64,000 nucleotides of DNA from Oscillospiraceae bacterium (GCA_022795735.1 JAAWHG010000001.1:104982-168981), one strand, 5' to 3'; shown: positions 27,570-38,007, counted from the first letter of the stretch. Numbers and translations: made by a program. The notes: generated by a model not told the origin, from the letters alone.

Positions 27570-29889
27570 ACTCAACATTTAGTACAATGTTTTCACCGTC
27601 CGAAGTCAAGCTGATGCTCGAAATCGGCGCGTTGAAGCTGTCAATGATACGCTCGGCTACCTTATCTTCAATCTCCTTTTGAATCGTGCGGCGGAGGTTA
27701 CGCGCGCCATAGGTCACCGAATAGGATTTCTTGGTCAGCAGATTCATCACGTCTTCATCCCAGTTCAACGCAATACCACGCTCGGTCAAAGCCTTTTTCA
27801 GGTCTTCCAGCATGATGGCCGCGATCTTGCGGAAGTCTTCCTCTTTCAGCTTATTGAAGCTGACGATCTCATCCACGCGGTTGAGAAACTCGGGACGCAG
27901 GAACTCCCGCAGGGCCTTCATCGACTTCTCCCGGCTCTGCTCGCTGACCGAGCGGTCAAAACCAACCGAGCCGCCCTTTTGGTCGGAACCGGCGTTGGAG
28001 GTCATGACGATGATGGTGTTCTCAAAATTCACTACCCGGCCCTGGGCATCGGTAATTCTGCCGTCGTCGAGAATTTGAAGCATGATGTTGAGCACGTCCG
28101 GGTGGGCCTTCTCCAATTCGTCGAACAGCACGACGGAATAGGGCTTCCGGCGGATTTTCTCAGTCAGCTGCCCCGCTTCATCGTAGCCAATATAACCGGG
28201 AGGCGAGCCGATCAGCTTGGAGACAGAATGCTTTTCCATATACTCAGACATATCCAACCGAATCAGCGATTCCACCGAGTCGAAGAGCTCATCGGCCAGG
28301 CAGCGGACCAGTTCGGTCTTGCCAACGCCTGTCGCGCCGACAAAAATGAAGGATACAGGACGCTTCTTCACCGCGATACCGACGCGGTTTCTCCGGATGG
28401 CCGCGCCCACGGCGGAGACGGCTTCATCCTGTCCGATGATGCGCTTTTTCAGCCGGTCCTCCAGGCTGCGAAGCTGCTCAAACTCCTGGGCCTGAATCTT
28501 ACTGGCCGGAATCTTGGTCCAGAGCTCAATAATCCGCGCCAAGTTCTCCATGGTCAGCACCGGCTTGGGCTGGGCGGTCAATTCCTCGATCTCCTGCTCC
28601 ACCTGAAGGCACTGGCTGCGGAGGTTGGCGAGGCGCTCATAATCCTCCGGCGCGGTCTGCTCGCTGAGCATGTCAATTTCCAGATTTAAATCGTCCCGCT
28701 CTTTTTTCAACTCGGCCATGCGGCTGATAGACGCGCTGCGGAGGTTGAGGTCCGAGCATGCCTCGTCCAGCAAGTCGATGGCCTTGTCGGGCAGGAAGCG
28801 GTCGGTAATATATCTCTCCGAGAGGATAACGGTCTGCCGCGCGATCTCCAATGGAACGGTCACGCCATGGAACTGCTCATAGTAATGGGCGATGCCCTTG
28901 ATGATCTCCACCGCCTCTTCGATGGTGGGCTCCACCACCGTCACCGGCTGGAAGCGGCGCTCCAAGGCCGAATCCTTTTCGATATATTTGCGGTACTCGT
29001 TGAAGGTGGTCGCACCGATCACCTGGATTTCGCCCCGGCTCAGGGCGGGTTTGAGAATATTGGCGGCGTTCATCGATCCCTCGGCATCGCCTGCGCCCAC
29101 CAGGTTGTGGACCTCGTCGATGACCAGGATGATATTCCCCAGCTTTTTGATCTCCTCAATCAAGCTCTTCATGCGGCTCTCAAACTGGCCGCGGAACTGG
29201 GTCCCGGCCACCAGGGCCGTCAGGTCCAGCAGATAGACCTCCTTATCCCGGAGCTTGTAGGGCACGTCGCCCCGGACAATCATCTGGGCCAGCCCCTCCG
29301 CGATAGCGGTCTTGCCGACGCCGGGTTCGCCGATCAGACAGGGATTGTTCTTCTGCCGGCGGTTGAGGATTTGCACCACCCGCTCGGTCTCCATCTCACG
29401 GCCAACAATCTGGTCCAACCCCTTATCCCGGGCCTTCTGGGTCAGGTTCAGACAGTAGGTGTCCAGAAACTTCTTTTTCTTGTCCCGGCGTTTTTCAGCC
29501 CGTTCCGGTTTCTCCTGCTTTTCGGTCTTCTCCGGGCCTTTGGGCGGCTCGGCCGGCTGCGGAAGTTGGCTGTCCCCGCCGCCGAACAGCTTGCTCAGGA
29601 AGGGGAAGGTCGCCGTCCGGCTCATCTCTTCCTCTTCCTCGCTGTCCTCCTCGGATGTGGAACGCTCACTCTCCGCACTGTCCAGGAGTCCCATCATCTC
29701 TTCGGTCATGGTCTCCAGGTCCTCTTCTGTGACGCCCATGCGCTTCATCATATCGTCAATCGGTTTGATTCCAAGCTGCTTGGCGCACTTGAGGCAAAGA
29801 CCTTCGTTAATCGTCTCTCCATTTTCAATTTTCGTGATAAAGATCACGGCAAGATTCTTCTTACAATGGGAACACAAGGTTGACTGCAT
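27568..29889 (-). CDS. clpE: ClpE-like Clp ATPase with N-terminal zinc ribbon
   Basis: Hsp100 AAA+ unfoldase that feeds substrates to ClpP. ATG at 29889 follows AAGGAGATATATGTG; 773 residues. The N-terminus has a four-cysteine ribbon (CSHC at 6-9, CLKC at 32-35) as in ClpE and McsA instead of the usual Clp N-domain repeat, then an acidic and Pro/Lys-rich linker (about 70-145). The first AAA module has Walker [17 protein letters not shown]; the coiled-coil middle domain is at about 370-430; the second module has [24 protein letters not shown] is a plausible ClpP-binding loop. It has its own promoter and no evident CtsR repeat. Calling it ClpE rests on the zinc ribbon. Confidence 0.88.
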   Translation of the reverse strand: MQSTLCSHCKKNLAVIFITKIENGETINEGLCLKCAKQLGIKPIDDMMKRMGVTEEDLETMTEEMMGLLDSAESERSTSEEDSEEEEEMSRTATFPFLSKLFGGGDSQLPQPAEPPKGPEKTEKQEKPERAEKRRDKKKKFLDTYCLNLTQKARDKGLDQIVGREMETERVVQILNRRQKNNPCLIGEPGVGKTAIAEGLAQMIVRGDVPYKLRDKEVYLLDLTALVAGTQFRGQFESRMKSLIEEIKKLGNIILVIDEVHNLVGAGDAEGSMNAANILKPALSRGEIQVIGATTFNEYRKYIEKDSALERRFQPVTVVEPTIEEAVEIIKGIAHYYEQFHGVTVPLEIARQTVILSERYITDRFLPDKAIDLLDEACSDLNLRSASISRMAELKKERDDLNLEIDMLSEQTAPEDYERLANLRSQCLQVEQEIEELTAQPKPVLTMENLARIIELWTKIPASKIQAQEFEQLRSLEDRLKKRIIGQDEAVSAVGAAIRRNRVGIAVKKRPVSFIFVGATGVGKTELVRCLADELFDSVESLIRLDMSEYMEKHSVSKLIGSPPGYIGYDEAGQLTEKIRRKPYSVVLFDELEKAHPDVLNIMLQILDDGRITDAQGRVVNFENTIIVMTSNAGSDQKGGSVGFDRSVSEQSREKSMKALREFLRPEFLNRVDEIVSFNKLKEEDFRKIAAIMLEDLKKALTERGIALNWDEDVMNLLTKKSYSVTYGARNLRRTIQKEIEDKVAERIIDSFNAPISSISLTSDGENIVLNVE

Positions 29890-29924
29890 CACATATATCT
29901 CCTTAGTCACGGTTCTCTCATAAC

Positions 29925-29953
29925 ATAATAACCATCTTTGCGGGAAAAAGCAA
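29925..29953 (-). promoter_or_regulatory. Predicted sigma-A promoter of clpE
   Basis: On the minus strand TTGCTT (29948-29953) and TATTAT (29925-29930) with a 17-base spacer, 35 bases before the ATG. No GGTCAAA-type CtsR heptad pair is seen around it. Confidence 0.5.
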
Positions 29954-29977
29954 TCACAATTTATAGGCCGCCGTCTT

Positions 29978-31156
29978 TCAAGGTAAATATAGCCGCGCGG
30001 AGGAACCCCCAATCAGCAAGGTTGTGCCGTCGCGCCGGACCTGACAGTGGGTTTCTCCTGCAACCTCGGCCGTCTCATAGTAGGGAGTCAGCTCCCCTTT
30101 AAATACCCGCAGGCAGCCGGCGCTGAGCGCCGCCACATAGCTCCCCGCTGCAGAGAGAGACTGAATGCCGTCATCCAGCGTCGTTCGGGCCGACGCCGTC
30201 CCGTCAGGCAGTACAGAAACCAACTCGCACCGGCTGCCGGACTGAAAAGGGCTGAGGCAGAGTATCGCGTGGCCGTCGCCTTGGAGACAATAATCTTTTA
30301 GATGCTCTCCCGCATAGGCATATTCTCCCAGTTTGGCCCCCGTAGTATCGAAAAATTGTACGCTGGACTCACCTACCGCACAGACCACGTCTCGGTCCAA
30401 AAAATCCAGGTCATAAATCCATTGTCCGCCCAAGGAGATATCCACGCCGGCCTGCTCGCTGTCGGTATGGAAAAGCTGAAGGCGGCTTTCAAAAGTGCCC
30501 TCCAGTCCCCCCACAGACACCGCCGCCAACAGGGCCCCGCCCTCCGCGATGGCGCACAATGGCATGTAGCGGCTCGACGATAGCCAGCGGTACCGTTCCT
30601 GTTGGTCTGCATCCAACACGGTAATTACCGTTCGGTAGCCATCCGCCGCAGAGGCGTAGCAGATTTCGCCGCTTTGCGAAACATCGGCGTCCAACAGGGG
30701 ACGGTCCAAACTGAGGTCCAGCACCTGTCCACGGTCCGGGCGGGCCGCCGCCAAGGTTGTCCCTCCGACATCCCAGAGCAAAGCTAAATCTTCCCCTGCC
30801 GAAACGGCGGGCACACGGACCGAGGCGGACACACTGGCCACCTCCTCGCCGGATGGGCCGTAGAGATCCAAACCGGCCACCGAAGCCATCGCCAGTCCGT
30901 CCCCCACAGCGGCGTAAGCGTTCGCGCTATGGGCGTCAAAGACATAGACGCCATAGGAATCGGAGTCCCTCGACCCCAGGTAGCGGAAATAACGCCGTAC
31001 ACGGTCCAGGTCCAAGTCCTCGCGGAACATGTAGAGCGAGAGGCCGGTCATCATCAATACAAGCAGGACCACAAAGGGAACCAGAAGCTTTTTGAGTCGG
31101 AGGCGTTTCATCCGGCTGGGATAGAGCTCTGTAATCTTCGCCTGTCCTTTAGGCAT
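29978..31156 (-). CDS. DUF5711-like membrane-anchored beta-propeller protein
   Basis: ATG at 31156 has GGGGAGG upstream and overlaps the truA stop by 8 bases (ATGCCTAA), giving 392 residues. The first 30 residues are basic, then a single membrane segment (about 31-51), then a long extracytoplasmic region made of repeating short strands with Gly/Asp turns and alternating 'VLD..' and 'L.AVS' blocks, as in WD40-like or PQQ-like propellers. It resembles the DUF5711 family of clostridial proteins, whose function is unknown. Last gene of the PBP-ecf-truA run. Confidence 0.7.
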   Translation of the reverse strand: MPKGQAKITELYPSRMKRLRLKKLLVPFVVLLVLMMTGLSLYMFREDLDLDRVRRYFRYLGSRDSDSYGVYVFDAHSANAYAAVGDGLAMASVAGLDLYGPSGEEVASVSASVRVPAVSAGEDLALLWDVGGTTLAAARPDRGQVLDLSLDRPLLDADVSQSGEICYASAADGYRTVITVLDADQQERYRWLSSSRYMPLCAIAEGGALLAAVSVGGLEGTFESRLQLFHTDSEQAGVDISLGGQWIYDLDFLDRDVVCAVGESSVQFFDTTGAKLGEYAYAGEHLKDYCLQGDGHAILCLSPFQSGSRCELVSVLPDGTASARTTLDDGIQSLSAAGSYVAALSAGCLRVFKGELTPYYETAEVAGETHCQVRRDGTTLLIGGSSARLYLP

Positions 31157-31910
31157 CGAAGACCGCCTCCCCGTCGTCATACCAGAGGTGCGAGAGATAG
31201 AGTCCGCCCGGCGGGACCGTCGGACCCGCCGCAGTTCGGTCGCCGCGCTCCAAAAGGGTTCCAATCTCCGACGGGGCGATTTTGCCCTCAGCACAGTAAA
31301 CCACCGTCCCGGCCATGGCCCGGGCCATGTTGTAGAGAAAGCCGTTGGCGCAGACCCGCAGGGAGATCAGCGGTCCATCCCGCTCTACCTGATAATAGTA
31401 TACGGTCCGGACGGTAGTCCTGGTCACAGTGCCGACGCTCCGTACCGCCGCAAAGTCGTGGGTCCCCACAAACTGCGACGCGGCCTCCTGCATAACGGCC
31501 TCATCCAAATGCTTGGGGTAAAACCACGCCCGATTTACATAAAACGGGTCGCGAATCCGGGAGTTATAGATGAGATAGGTATACTCCTTGCGGACGCAGG
31601 AACCAATGGCGTTGAATCCCTCGTGGACCTCGCGTGCGCTTGTCACCACTATGTCCTCGGGTAAATGCGTGTTGAGGGCATAGGGCAGGCGGTCTGTGGG
31701 AATGGACGAGGCGGTGTAGAAATTGGCGACGTAGGTCTTAGCGTGGACGCCGGCGTCGGTACGGCCACAGCCGGTCATTTTCACCGGATGACCTACCACA
31801 CGCGCCGCAGCGTTCTCCAGCGTCTCCGCTACCGTTACATCCCGCTTCTGTACCTGCCAGCCGTGATAGGCCGTACCCAGATACATCAGGAAAAGGGCGA
31901 TATTGCGCAA
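31149..31910 (-). CDS. truA: tRNA pseudouridine(38-40) synthase TruA
   Basis: Isomerises uridines 38-40 in the anticodon arm. The most likely start is TTG at 31910 (MRNIALFLMYLGTAYHGW) because GGGAGG lies 8 bases upstream; a GTG three codons earlier touches that site. About 253 residues. The catalytic Asp is in GCGRTDAGVHAKTYVANF (about 48-65); GIGSCVRKEYTYLI-like and FLYNMARAMAGTVV segments are standard. It is 30 bases after ecfT and overlaps the DUF5711 gene. Confidence 0.95.
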   Translation of the reverse strand: MRNIALFLMYLGTAYHGWQVQKRDVTVAETLENAAARVVGHPVKMTGCGRTDAGVHAKTYVANFYTASSIPTDRLPYALNTHLPEDIVVTSAREVHEGFNAIGSCVRKEYTYLIYNSRIRDPFYVNRAWFYPKHLDEAVMQEAASQFVGTHDFAAVRSVGTVTRTTVRTVYYYQVERDGPLISLRVCANGFLYNMARAMAGTVVYCAEGKIAPSEIGTLLERGDRTAAGPTVPPGGLYLSHLWYDDGEAVFDA

Positions 31911-31940
31911 GGAATCCACCTCCCGCAGAAATGAATTACA

Positions 31941-32744
31941 TCAAAAGCCCAACACCCGCAGTACAATCACCGCCGCAAGGAGCGTCAAGCCCAGAACCAA
32001 CGCCAGAATATCCCGCCGCACATACTTGAGCTGGCGCATCCGAGTCCGGCCCTTGCCGCCCTGGTAGCAGCGGCACTCCATCGCCACGGCAAGCTCGTCG
32101 GCCCGGCGAAACGCGCTGACAAACAGCGGTACCAGAACCGGAATCAACGCCTTCACCCGGCGGAGAATGTTGCCTGACTCGAAGTCTGCGCCCCTGGCCT
32201 TCTGCGCTGAAATAATTTTGTCGGTCTCCTCGATGAGAGTCGGAATAAAACGCAGGGCGATACACATCATCATGGATAGTTCATGGACCGGTACCTTGAG
32301 GTGGCGCAGCGGCCCCAACACGCGCTCCATCCCGTCGGTCAGCGCGATGGGCGAGGTGGTATAGGTCAGCAGGAAGGTGCCTGTCACCAGCATCATAATT
32401 CGCCAGACCATGAAGAGCGCGCTGACCACCCCTTCCTTTGTGATGGTGATGCCCCAAAACTGCGCCAGCGGTTCGCCGGGCGTGAAAAACAGGTTTAATA
32501 TTCCAGTCAGGCAGATGATGAGCAGCAGCGGCTTGAGCCCTTTTAGGGCAACAGCGGGCTTGATTCTGGCCGCGGCATAGGCCGCCGTCAGGAAAATAAA
32601 AACCAGCAGGTAGCCGGCCAACCCCTCGGCAACAAACAAGGCCGCAATATAGACGACAACCAGAATGAGCTTGGTGCGCGGGTCAAGGCGGTGGACCACG
32701 GTATTGCCCGGGAAGTATTGGCCCAGGGTGACGTCCTTCAGCAT
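31941..32744 (-). CDS. ecfT: ECF transporter transmembrane subunit EcfT
   Basis: Membrane scaffold of group II ECF vitamin/metal importers, pairing with EcfA1/EcfA2 and exchangeable S components. 267 residues with five or six membrane segments. The two cytoplasmic coupling helices show the Ala-Arg-Gly signatures or close variants: KARGADFESGNILRR (about 180) and AMECRCYQGGKGRTRMR (about 220). Overlaps ecfA2 by 7 bases. No S component is encoded nearby, so substrates cannot be predicted. Confidence 0.95.
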   Translation of the reverse strand: MLKDVTLGQYFPGNTVVHRLDPRTKLILVVVYIAALFVAEGLAGYLLVFIFLTAAYAAARIKPAVALKGLKPLLLIICLTGILNLFFTPGEPLAQFWGITITKEGVVSALFMVWRIMMLVTGTFLLTYTTSPIALTDGMERVLGPLRHLKVPVHELSMMMCIALRFIPTLIEETDKIISAQKARGADFESGNILRRVKALIPVLVPLFVSAFRRADELAVAMECRCYQGGKGRTRMRQLKYVRRDILALVLGLTLLAAVIVLRVLGF

Positions 32745-33604
32745 GACGTTCCTCCTTTCCGCAGCGCCATCAATGCCTTTACCGCCTCGCCGGTCTCAAA
32801 GGCCGTGGCATCCACGTTCAGTCCCAATTCCCGGAGACGGGTCAAAATAGCCGTGACACCTGGGACGTCCAGCCCCATACGGGTCAGCTCGTTCGCATGG
32901 GCAAAAATCTCCCTCGGCGTGCCCGTCATGGCCGCCCGGCCATTGTTCATCACCAACAGCCGGTCCGCGTTGGCAGCCACTTCCTCCATCGAATGGCTGA
33001 CCATCAAAATCGTGGCGTTCTGCGCCTTTTGGTAGTCGCGGATATTCCCCAGAATGCTCTCCCGGCCTCTGGGGTCTAGGCCGGCGGTGGGCTCATCCAA
33101 AATCAGCACGTCGGGCTCCATGGCGATCACACCGGCGATGGCCGCCCGGCGCTTCTGTCCGCCGGAGAGATCAAAGGGAGATTTTTCCAACGTGGACTCG
33201 TCTAGCCCGACAAAGCCGGCGGCACGCAGCACCCGCCGGCGGACCTCCGCCTCATCCAAGCCCATATTCTGCGGTCCGAAGGCCATGTCCTTATACACGG
33301 TCTCCTCAAAAAGCTGGTACTCCGGATACTGAAACACCAGCCCCACCTTGAAACGAAGCTGACGCGTAAACGCTTTGTCCTTCCAGACGTCCTCGCCATC
33401 GAAGAGCACCTGCCCCGAGGTTGGGCGCAGCAGCCCGTTTAGATGCTGAATCAGGGTGGATTTGCCGGAACCGGTGTGGCCGATGATGCCGATAAACTCG
33501 CCGCGCTCCGCGGAAAAGTTTACCTCGTCCAGGGCCACACTGCGAAAGGGCGTTCCCTCGCCGTAGACATGGGTCAGTCCCTTTGTTTCTATAATAGGCG
33601 CCAA
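32738..33604 (-). CDS. ecfA2: ECF transporter ATPase EcfA2
   Basis: ABC ATPase of the ECF module. 288 residues. Walker A GHTGSGKSTLIQHLNG (about 39-54), Q-loop VGLVFQYPEYQLFEETV, signature LSGGQKRRAAIAGV, Walker B VLILDEPTAGLD and the switch His in MVSHSMEEV. The Q-loop sequence QYPEYQLF is characteristic of EcfA2. Lies 14 bases after ecfA1. Confidence 0.95.
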   Translation of the reverse strand: MAPIIETKGLTHVYGEGTPFRSVALDEVNFSAERGEFIGIIGHTGSGKSTLIQHLNGLLRPTSGQVLFDGEDVWKDKAFTRQLRFKVGLVFQYPEYQLFEETVYKDMAFGPQNMGLDEAEVRRRVLRAAGFVGLDESTLEKSPFDLSGGQKRRAAIAGVIAMEPDVLILDEPTAGLDPRGRESILGNIRDYQKAQNATILMVSHSMEEVAANADRLLVMNNGRAAMTGTPREIFAHANELTRMGLDVPGVTAILTRLRELGLNVDATAFETGEAVKALMALRKGGTSC

Positions 33605-33618
33605 TTGTCTGTTCTCCT

Positions 33619-34473
33619 TCAGGAAGATTTGATAGCGCGATAAATTGCCTGCGCACAGTCCTTGATGTGGAGCGCGTCCAGCGGCACGTCCAGCCCGGCC
33701 TGTCTCAGCCCGTGCAGCAGTCCCGTGGTCTCCGGCACGTCCAGACCAACTGCGCGGAGCAATTCCACCTGGGGGAAAACCGCTTTCGGGGTCCCGTCGG
33801 CCACCACCGCGCCCTCGGACATAACCACCACACGGTCGGCGTCGATGGCCTCCCGCATATGGTGGGTAATCAGCACCACCGTGGCGCGTCGGTCACGGTT
33901 GATGCGCCGGATGGTCTCCAGCACCTCTCGCCTGCCCCGGGGGTCCAACATGGCGGTGGGCTCGTCTAATACGATACACTGGGGGTCCATCGCAATGACA
34001 CCGGCGATGGCAACCCGCTGCTTCTGCCCACCCGACAGAAGATGGGGCGCGTGGGTCCGATACTTGTACATCCCCACCAGCTTGAGGGCCTCGTCCACCC
34101 GCCGCCGAATCTCCTTTGGCTCCACACCCAAATTCTCCGGCGCAAAAGCCACGTCTTCCTCGACCACGTTGGCGACAATCTGATTGTCTGGGTTTTGGAA
34201 GACCATGCCAACCTCCCGGCGGATGGGGATTAACTGTTGCTCGTCGGCAGTGTCCTTTCCATAGACGTAGACCTTGCCGCCCGAGGGCAGGAGAATGGCG
34301 TTAAAATGCTTGGCGAGGGTGGATTTGCCGCAGCCGTTGTGACCCAGAATCACAACAAAGCTCCCCTGCGCAACGGTTAAATCCAGATTTTCAAAGACTT
34401 GGACGCCTTTTCCTCCCTCTTCCTGGGCCGGGTAGAGATAAGAAAGGCCTTTTGCCTCGATTGCGTGTTCCAT
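33619..34473 (-). CDS. ecfA1: ECF transporter ATPase EcfA1
   Basis: Second ABC ATPase of the ECF module, making a heterodimer with EcfA2. 284 residues. Walker A GHNGCGKSTLAKHFNA (about 42-57), Q-loop VGMVFQNPDNQIVANVVEED typical of EcfA1, signature LSGGQKQRVAIAGV, Walker B IVLDEPTAMLD, switch His in LITHHMREA. It follows the methyltransferase gene by 18 bases. Confidence 0.95.
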   Translation of the reverse strand: MEHAIEAKGLSYLYPAQEEGGKGVQVFENLDLTVAQGSFVVILGHNGCGKSTLAKHFNAILLPSGGKVYVYGKDTADEQQLIPIRREVGMVFQNPDNQIVANVVEEDVAFAPENLGVEPKEIRRRVDEALKLVGMYKYRTHAPHLLSGGQKQRVAIAGVIAMDPQCIVLDEPTAMLDPRGRREVLETIRRINRDRRATVVLITHHMREAIDADRVVVMSEGAVVADGTPKAVFPQVELLRAVGLDVPETTGLLHGLRQAGLDVPLDALHIKDCAQAIYRAIKSS

Positions 34474-34491
34474 GTTTAAACCACCGTCTAT

Positions 34492-35355
34492 CTATTCAGC
34501 CGTCCAGCGGCCTGTCGCGCCGCAGGGCAGTACCAGACCGCTTTGGGTGACTGGAAGGCCCAACTCATCCGACACAGCCTGTCCGCCAAATCTCTTGGAA
34601 AGCAAAGTCTCCAGCATATAGGTCAATACCGACGGGGCCAGCCCTGTGGTATAGGAGTTGAGAATCAAAAAGGATGGCCTCTCGGAGAGGACCCCCGCCA
34701 CCAGCTCCAAAAAGGCATAGAGGTCCTTTTCCAGCTTCCAGACCTCCCCTGACGGCCCCCGGCCATAGGAGGGCGGGTCCATAATGACCGCATCGTAGCG
34801 CCGGCCGCGGCGCAGCTCCCGCTGGATAAATTTGGCGCAGTCATCCACAATCCAACGGATGGGCGCGTCCTCCAGCCCGGAGGCCTTCGCGTTTTCCCGC
34901 GCCCAAGAGACCATACCCTTGGCCGCGTCCACATGGCAGACCTCCGCTCCGGCGGCGGCGGCGGCCAGCGTTGCGCCGCCAGTATAGGCAAACAGGTTCA
35001 ATACGCTGAGCCTCCGCCCTGCCCCGGCAATTTGCCGTTGGACAAAGTCCCAGTTGGCCGCCTGCTCCGGAAAGACGCCAGTGTGCTTGAAGTTCATGGG
35101 CTTGACTTGGAAGGTCAGGCTGCCATAACGGACCTGCCAGCGCGCGGGAAGCTGATTCTGTGTCCAGTGCCCGCCTCCGGATGGGCTGCGGACATACCGC
35201 GCATCGCATTTCTTCCAGCGTGGGTCCTCACGGGGCGTAAACCAAATCGCCTGCGGGTCGGGGCGCGCCAGAATATACTTCCCCCATCGTTCCAGCTTTT
35301 CCCCGCCCGAAACGTCAAGCGCCTCGTAGTCCTTCCAATTGTCAGCTATCCACAT
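34492..35355 (-). CDS. Class I SAM-dependent RNA methyltransferase (RlmK/RlmI-like catalytic domain)
   Basis: 287 residues. After an N-terminal 110-residue region, the Rossmann methylase core has SVLNLFAYTGGATLAAAAAG (motif I, about 116-135), CHVDAAKGMVSWAREN (acidic loop), VDDCAKFIQRE and the DPPSYGRG motif IV (about 198-205). The NLFAYTG and DPPSYGRG pair is typical of RlmI/RlmK-like methylases that act on rRNA, but the PUA domain of RlmI is absent. The target is unknown. Located 12 bases after the PBP gene, before ecfA1. Confidence 0.85.
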   Translation of the reverse strand: MWIADNWKDYEALDVSGGEKLERWGKYILARPDPQAIWFTPREDPRWKKCDARYVRSPSGGGHWTQNQLPARWQVRYGSLTFQVKPMNFKHTGVFPEQAANWDFVQRQIAGAGRRLSVLNLFAYTGGATLAAAAAGAEVCHVDAAKGMVSWARENAKASGLEDAPIRWIVDDCAKFIQRELRRGRRYDAVIMDPPSYGRGPSGEVWKLEKDLYAFLELVAGVLSERPSFLILNSYTTGLAPSVLTYMLETLLSKRFGGQAVSDELGLPVTQSGLVLPCGATGRWTAE

Positions 35356-35367
35356 AGGCGGCTCTCC

Positions 35368-38007
35368 TTATCCGGTTGGAGCCGGTTCGCTGTTTTCCGG
35401 CTCCGTTATGGTCTGCTCAAAGGGGTTGGGCGGCAAAACTGGGGGCTGATTCTCGTCGGAGCCCTCCGGTTGGACCGGCGGTGTGTCTGGCACCGGCTGT
35501 TCAACCGGTGCCTCGGGTTCCGCCGGTTGCTCTGGTTCCACTGGCTCGCCGGTTTGTTCCGGATTCTCCGGGATATCGTTCTCCGGCGACTGTACCGGCT
35601 CTTCCGGTTCCTCTGGCTCCAACGGCTCCATATCCCGCTCACTATGGATGACACATATCTCGCCCCGCCGGTCGCCGTTCGGACTGACCGCGTTGTAATA
35701 GCCGCTGGGCAGGCGTCCCGCACTTTCAATCACATACTCCTGGTCCTGCACCACCAGCCCCGCCTGTGGGAAGATACGGTCGATGTCCAAAAGGCTCGCC
35801 CGGTGTGTCTTGTTTCCTATGGCATGGCTGCAATATTGGTTGGCAATCTGATTGGAAGCGTCGCAAATCTCCACCGCCTTGTGGGTGGCGCAGTAGGTTT
35901 GGGGCGCGTCCTCCAGGGCCAGATAGCCCTGGACTGTCCGGTCGCCCCGCGGGTCGGCTTTGCATGCCTCGGTGGCAAGCAAACCACTGTCGCGGCAGTA
36001 GTTGCACTTTACAACATCGCCCGGCTTGCTGAAGTCCTGGTAGGTCATCCCCTCGTGGACGCCCGCCATGACCTGCTGCCAGAGGGTGATGGCCGGATTG
36101 ACGCCGCTCTCGGTCAGAATGACCTCCTCGGGCAGGTCATAGCCGCACCAGACGGCGGCAGTGTAGAAAGGCGTATAGCCGCAGAACCAGCGGTCCTTGT
36201 CGCTGCTAGTGGTACCGGTTTTACCCGCCACCGCCATATTTTCCAGTTGTGCCTTTACGCCGGTGCCCGATTGAACGGTGTTCTCAAGCATATAGGTCAT
36301 ATACCAGGCCGCCTTTGTCCCCATCGCGTTTACCGAACTCTGGGTGTTGTCCAGGAGCAGCTCTTCCCTGTTGCTATTGGTAACGCGGACAACCCTGGTA
36401 TAGGTTCTGGGTTCACGGTAGACGCCCTGATTGGCCAGAGCGGCATAACCGGCGGCAAGGTCTTTTACTGTGACGCCGTGAACCAGACCGCCCAGCGCCA
36501 GACGGTACAGGGCAACATCGGTATAGGCCTCTCCGTTGACAATTTCCCGGTCTACCAGCGTGCCAAGGCCCATCTTTTCCTTGGCGAAGCGATAGCCGGT
36601 CTCGGGCGTCAAATCGTTGAGCACCTTGACGGCCACGGTATTAATGGAATGCTGCACCGCGTCGTCCACCGAAATCAAGCCGCGATACGTCCGGTCTAAG
36701 TTCTTCGGCCAGGGACCGGAATCGTCAAAGGAATACGGCGTGTCATCATAGACCGTGGCGGGTGTGATAATGCCCAGTTCCAGCGCGGGTGCAAAAACGC
36801 TCAACGGCTTGATGGTTGAACCCGGCTGGAGCATCGCCTGGGTCGCGCGGTTAAAGGTCAGACTGCCGGTTTTCTCCCCGACGCCGCCGGCCACCGCTAC
36901 AAGGTCGCCGCTGCGGTTGTCAATGACCGCGATGCCCGATTGAAGCTGTTGGGAGCTCTTGGTTTTGGGGATATTATCCAGGTTCTGGTAGACCGCGTCC
37001 ACCTTGGCCTGGACGTCGGGATCGTAGGTGGAGTAAATGGCGAGGCCGCCGGAGCGAACCATCTGCTCGGCCAACTGCCGGGTATAGCCCTGCTCCACCA
37101 GGGCGTTGGTCACATCCCGAATCACCTGGTCTACAAAGTAAGAGTAGTAAAATTCCTCCTCCTCGTCCTGTCCGCTGGTATTGACAAAAACCAGTTCCTG
37201 CTGTTTGGCCCTTTCGTAGGCGGCCTCGCTGGTTAGGAACCCCTGCTCGTACATGGTCCAGAGAATGTCCCGCTGCCGCTCGATGTTCTTTTCCCGATTG
37301 ATATAGGGGTCATACACCGAGGGGTTTTTCGTAATGCCGATCAGGCTGGCGCATTCGGCGGTGGTGAGGTCGGTCACATCCTTACCAAAGTACACGCGCG
37401 CGGCGCTCTGTACGCCGTAACAGCCCTCGCCCAGGTAAATTGTATTGAGATACCAGGTTAAAATCTCATTTTTGGTGTGGTTTTTCTCAAACTCCAGGGC
37501 GGTAAAAATCTCGGCCAGCTTGCGGCGCACCGTAACTTCGTTGTGCCCGGTCAGGTTTTTGATGAGCTGCTGCGTTAGGGTGGACGCACCAAACTGGTCT
37601 TCCCCGCCCAGGAACATGTTGAGGCTGGCCTTCACGGTACGCAGCCAGTCCACACCATGGTGGTCGTAAAAGCGCTTGTCTTCAATGGCAATGCAGGCGT
37701 TAATCAAGTCTTTTGGCAGCTTGTCATAGGAGACCACCGTGCGGTTCTCCGCGCCATAGAGGCGGAGCAGCTCCACGTCCCGGCCGGTGTCCGGGTCGGT
37801 ATAGTAGACCACGCTGGTTTGGTCCAGCGTAAAGTTTTCTAGGTCAAGCAAGGTCTCCCCCGCAAGGTCCTCCTTGACATACTTGGCAAAGCGGCAAAGC
37901 ACAATTAGTCCTGTAATCATAAGGATTAGCAGTATGGTGCCCACGATTTTGCCCAACACGGCAAAAACACTGCCCACAACCGACAGCCAACTCCTTTTTT
38001 CCTCCAC
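35368..38007 (-). CDS. Class A penicillin-binding protein (PBP1A type)
   Basis: Bifunctional peptidoglycan synthase. GTG start; 879 residues. A membrane anchor sits at about 15-40. The GT51 transglycosylase domain has CIAIEDKRFYDHHGVDWLRT (about 108-127), STLTQQLIKNLTG and NTIYLGEGCYGVQSAA. The transpeptidase domain has the SxxK nucleophile in QPGSTIKPLS (about 391-400), SxN in QHSINTVAV and KTG in AGKTGTTSSDKDRW. The last 95 residues are a Pro/Glu-rich repeat-like tail with many PEEPE or EPxEP units, predicted to be disordered and extracellular. It heads a seven-gene minus-strand run through DUF5711. Confidence 0.95.
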   Translation of the reverse strand: MEEKRSWLSVVGSVFAVLGKIVGTILLILMITGLIVLCRFAKYVKEDLAGETLLDLENFTLDQTSVVYYTDPDTGRDVELLRLYGAENRTVVSYDKLPKDLINACIAIEDKRFYDHHGVDWLRTVKASLNMFLGGEDQFGASTLTQQLIKNLTGHNEVTVRRKLAEIFTALEFEKNHTKNEILTWYLNTIYLGEGCYGVQSAARVYFGKDVTDLTTAECASLIGITKNPSVYDPYINREKNIERQRDILWTMYEQGFLTSEAAYERAKQQELVFVNTSGQDEEEEFYYSYFVDQVIRDVTNALVEQGYTRQLAEQMVRSGGLAIYSTYDPDVQAKVDAVYQNLDNIPKTKSSQQLQSGIAVIDNRSGDLVAVAGGVGEKTGSLTFNRATQAMLQPGSTIKPLSVFAPALELGIITPATVYDDTPYSFDDSGPWPKNLDRTYRGLISVDDAVQHSINTVAVKVLNDLTPETGYRFAKEKMGLGTLVDREIVNGEAYTDVALYRLALGGLVHGVTVKDLAAGYAALANQGVYREPRTYTRVVRVTNSNREELLLDNTQSSVNAMGTKAAWYMTYMLENTVQSGTGVKAQLENMAVAGKTGTTSSDKDRWFCGYTPFYTAAVWCGYDLPEEVILTESGVNPAITLWQQVMAGVHEGMTYQDFSKPGDVVKCNYCRDSGLLATEACKADPRGDRTVQGYLALEDAPQTYCATHKAVEICDASNQIANQYCSHAIGNKTHRASLLDIDRIFPQAGLVVQDQEYVIESAGRLPSGYYNAVSPNGDRRGEICVIHSERDMEPLEPEEPEEPVQSPENDIPENPEQTGEPVEPEQPAEPEAPVEQPVPDTPPVQPEGSDENQPPVLPPNPFEQTITEPENSEPAPTG

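Noticed and set aside
29890..29977. CtsR-type operator in front of clpE
   Set aside because: No GGTCAAA direct heptads; only a plain promoter can be supported.
34933..36699. Long open frame (588 codons) on the plus strand opposite the PBP and methyltransferase genes
   Set aside because: It is a mirror of G/C-rich codons of two well-supported minus-strand genes, has no ribosome site, and its protein is Leu/Arg/Gly-rich without any recognisable motif.
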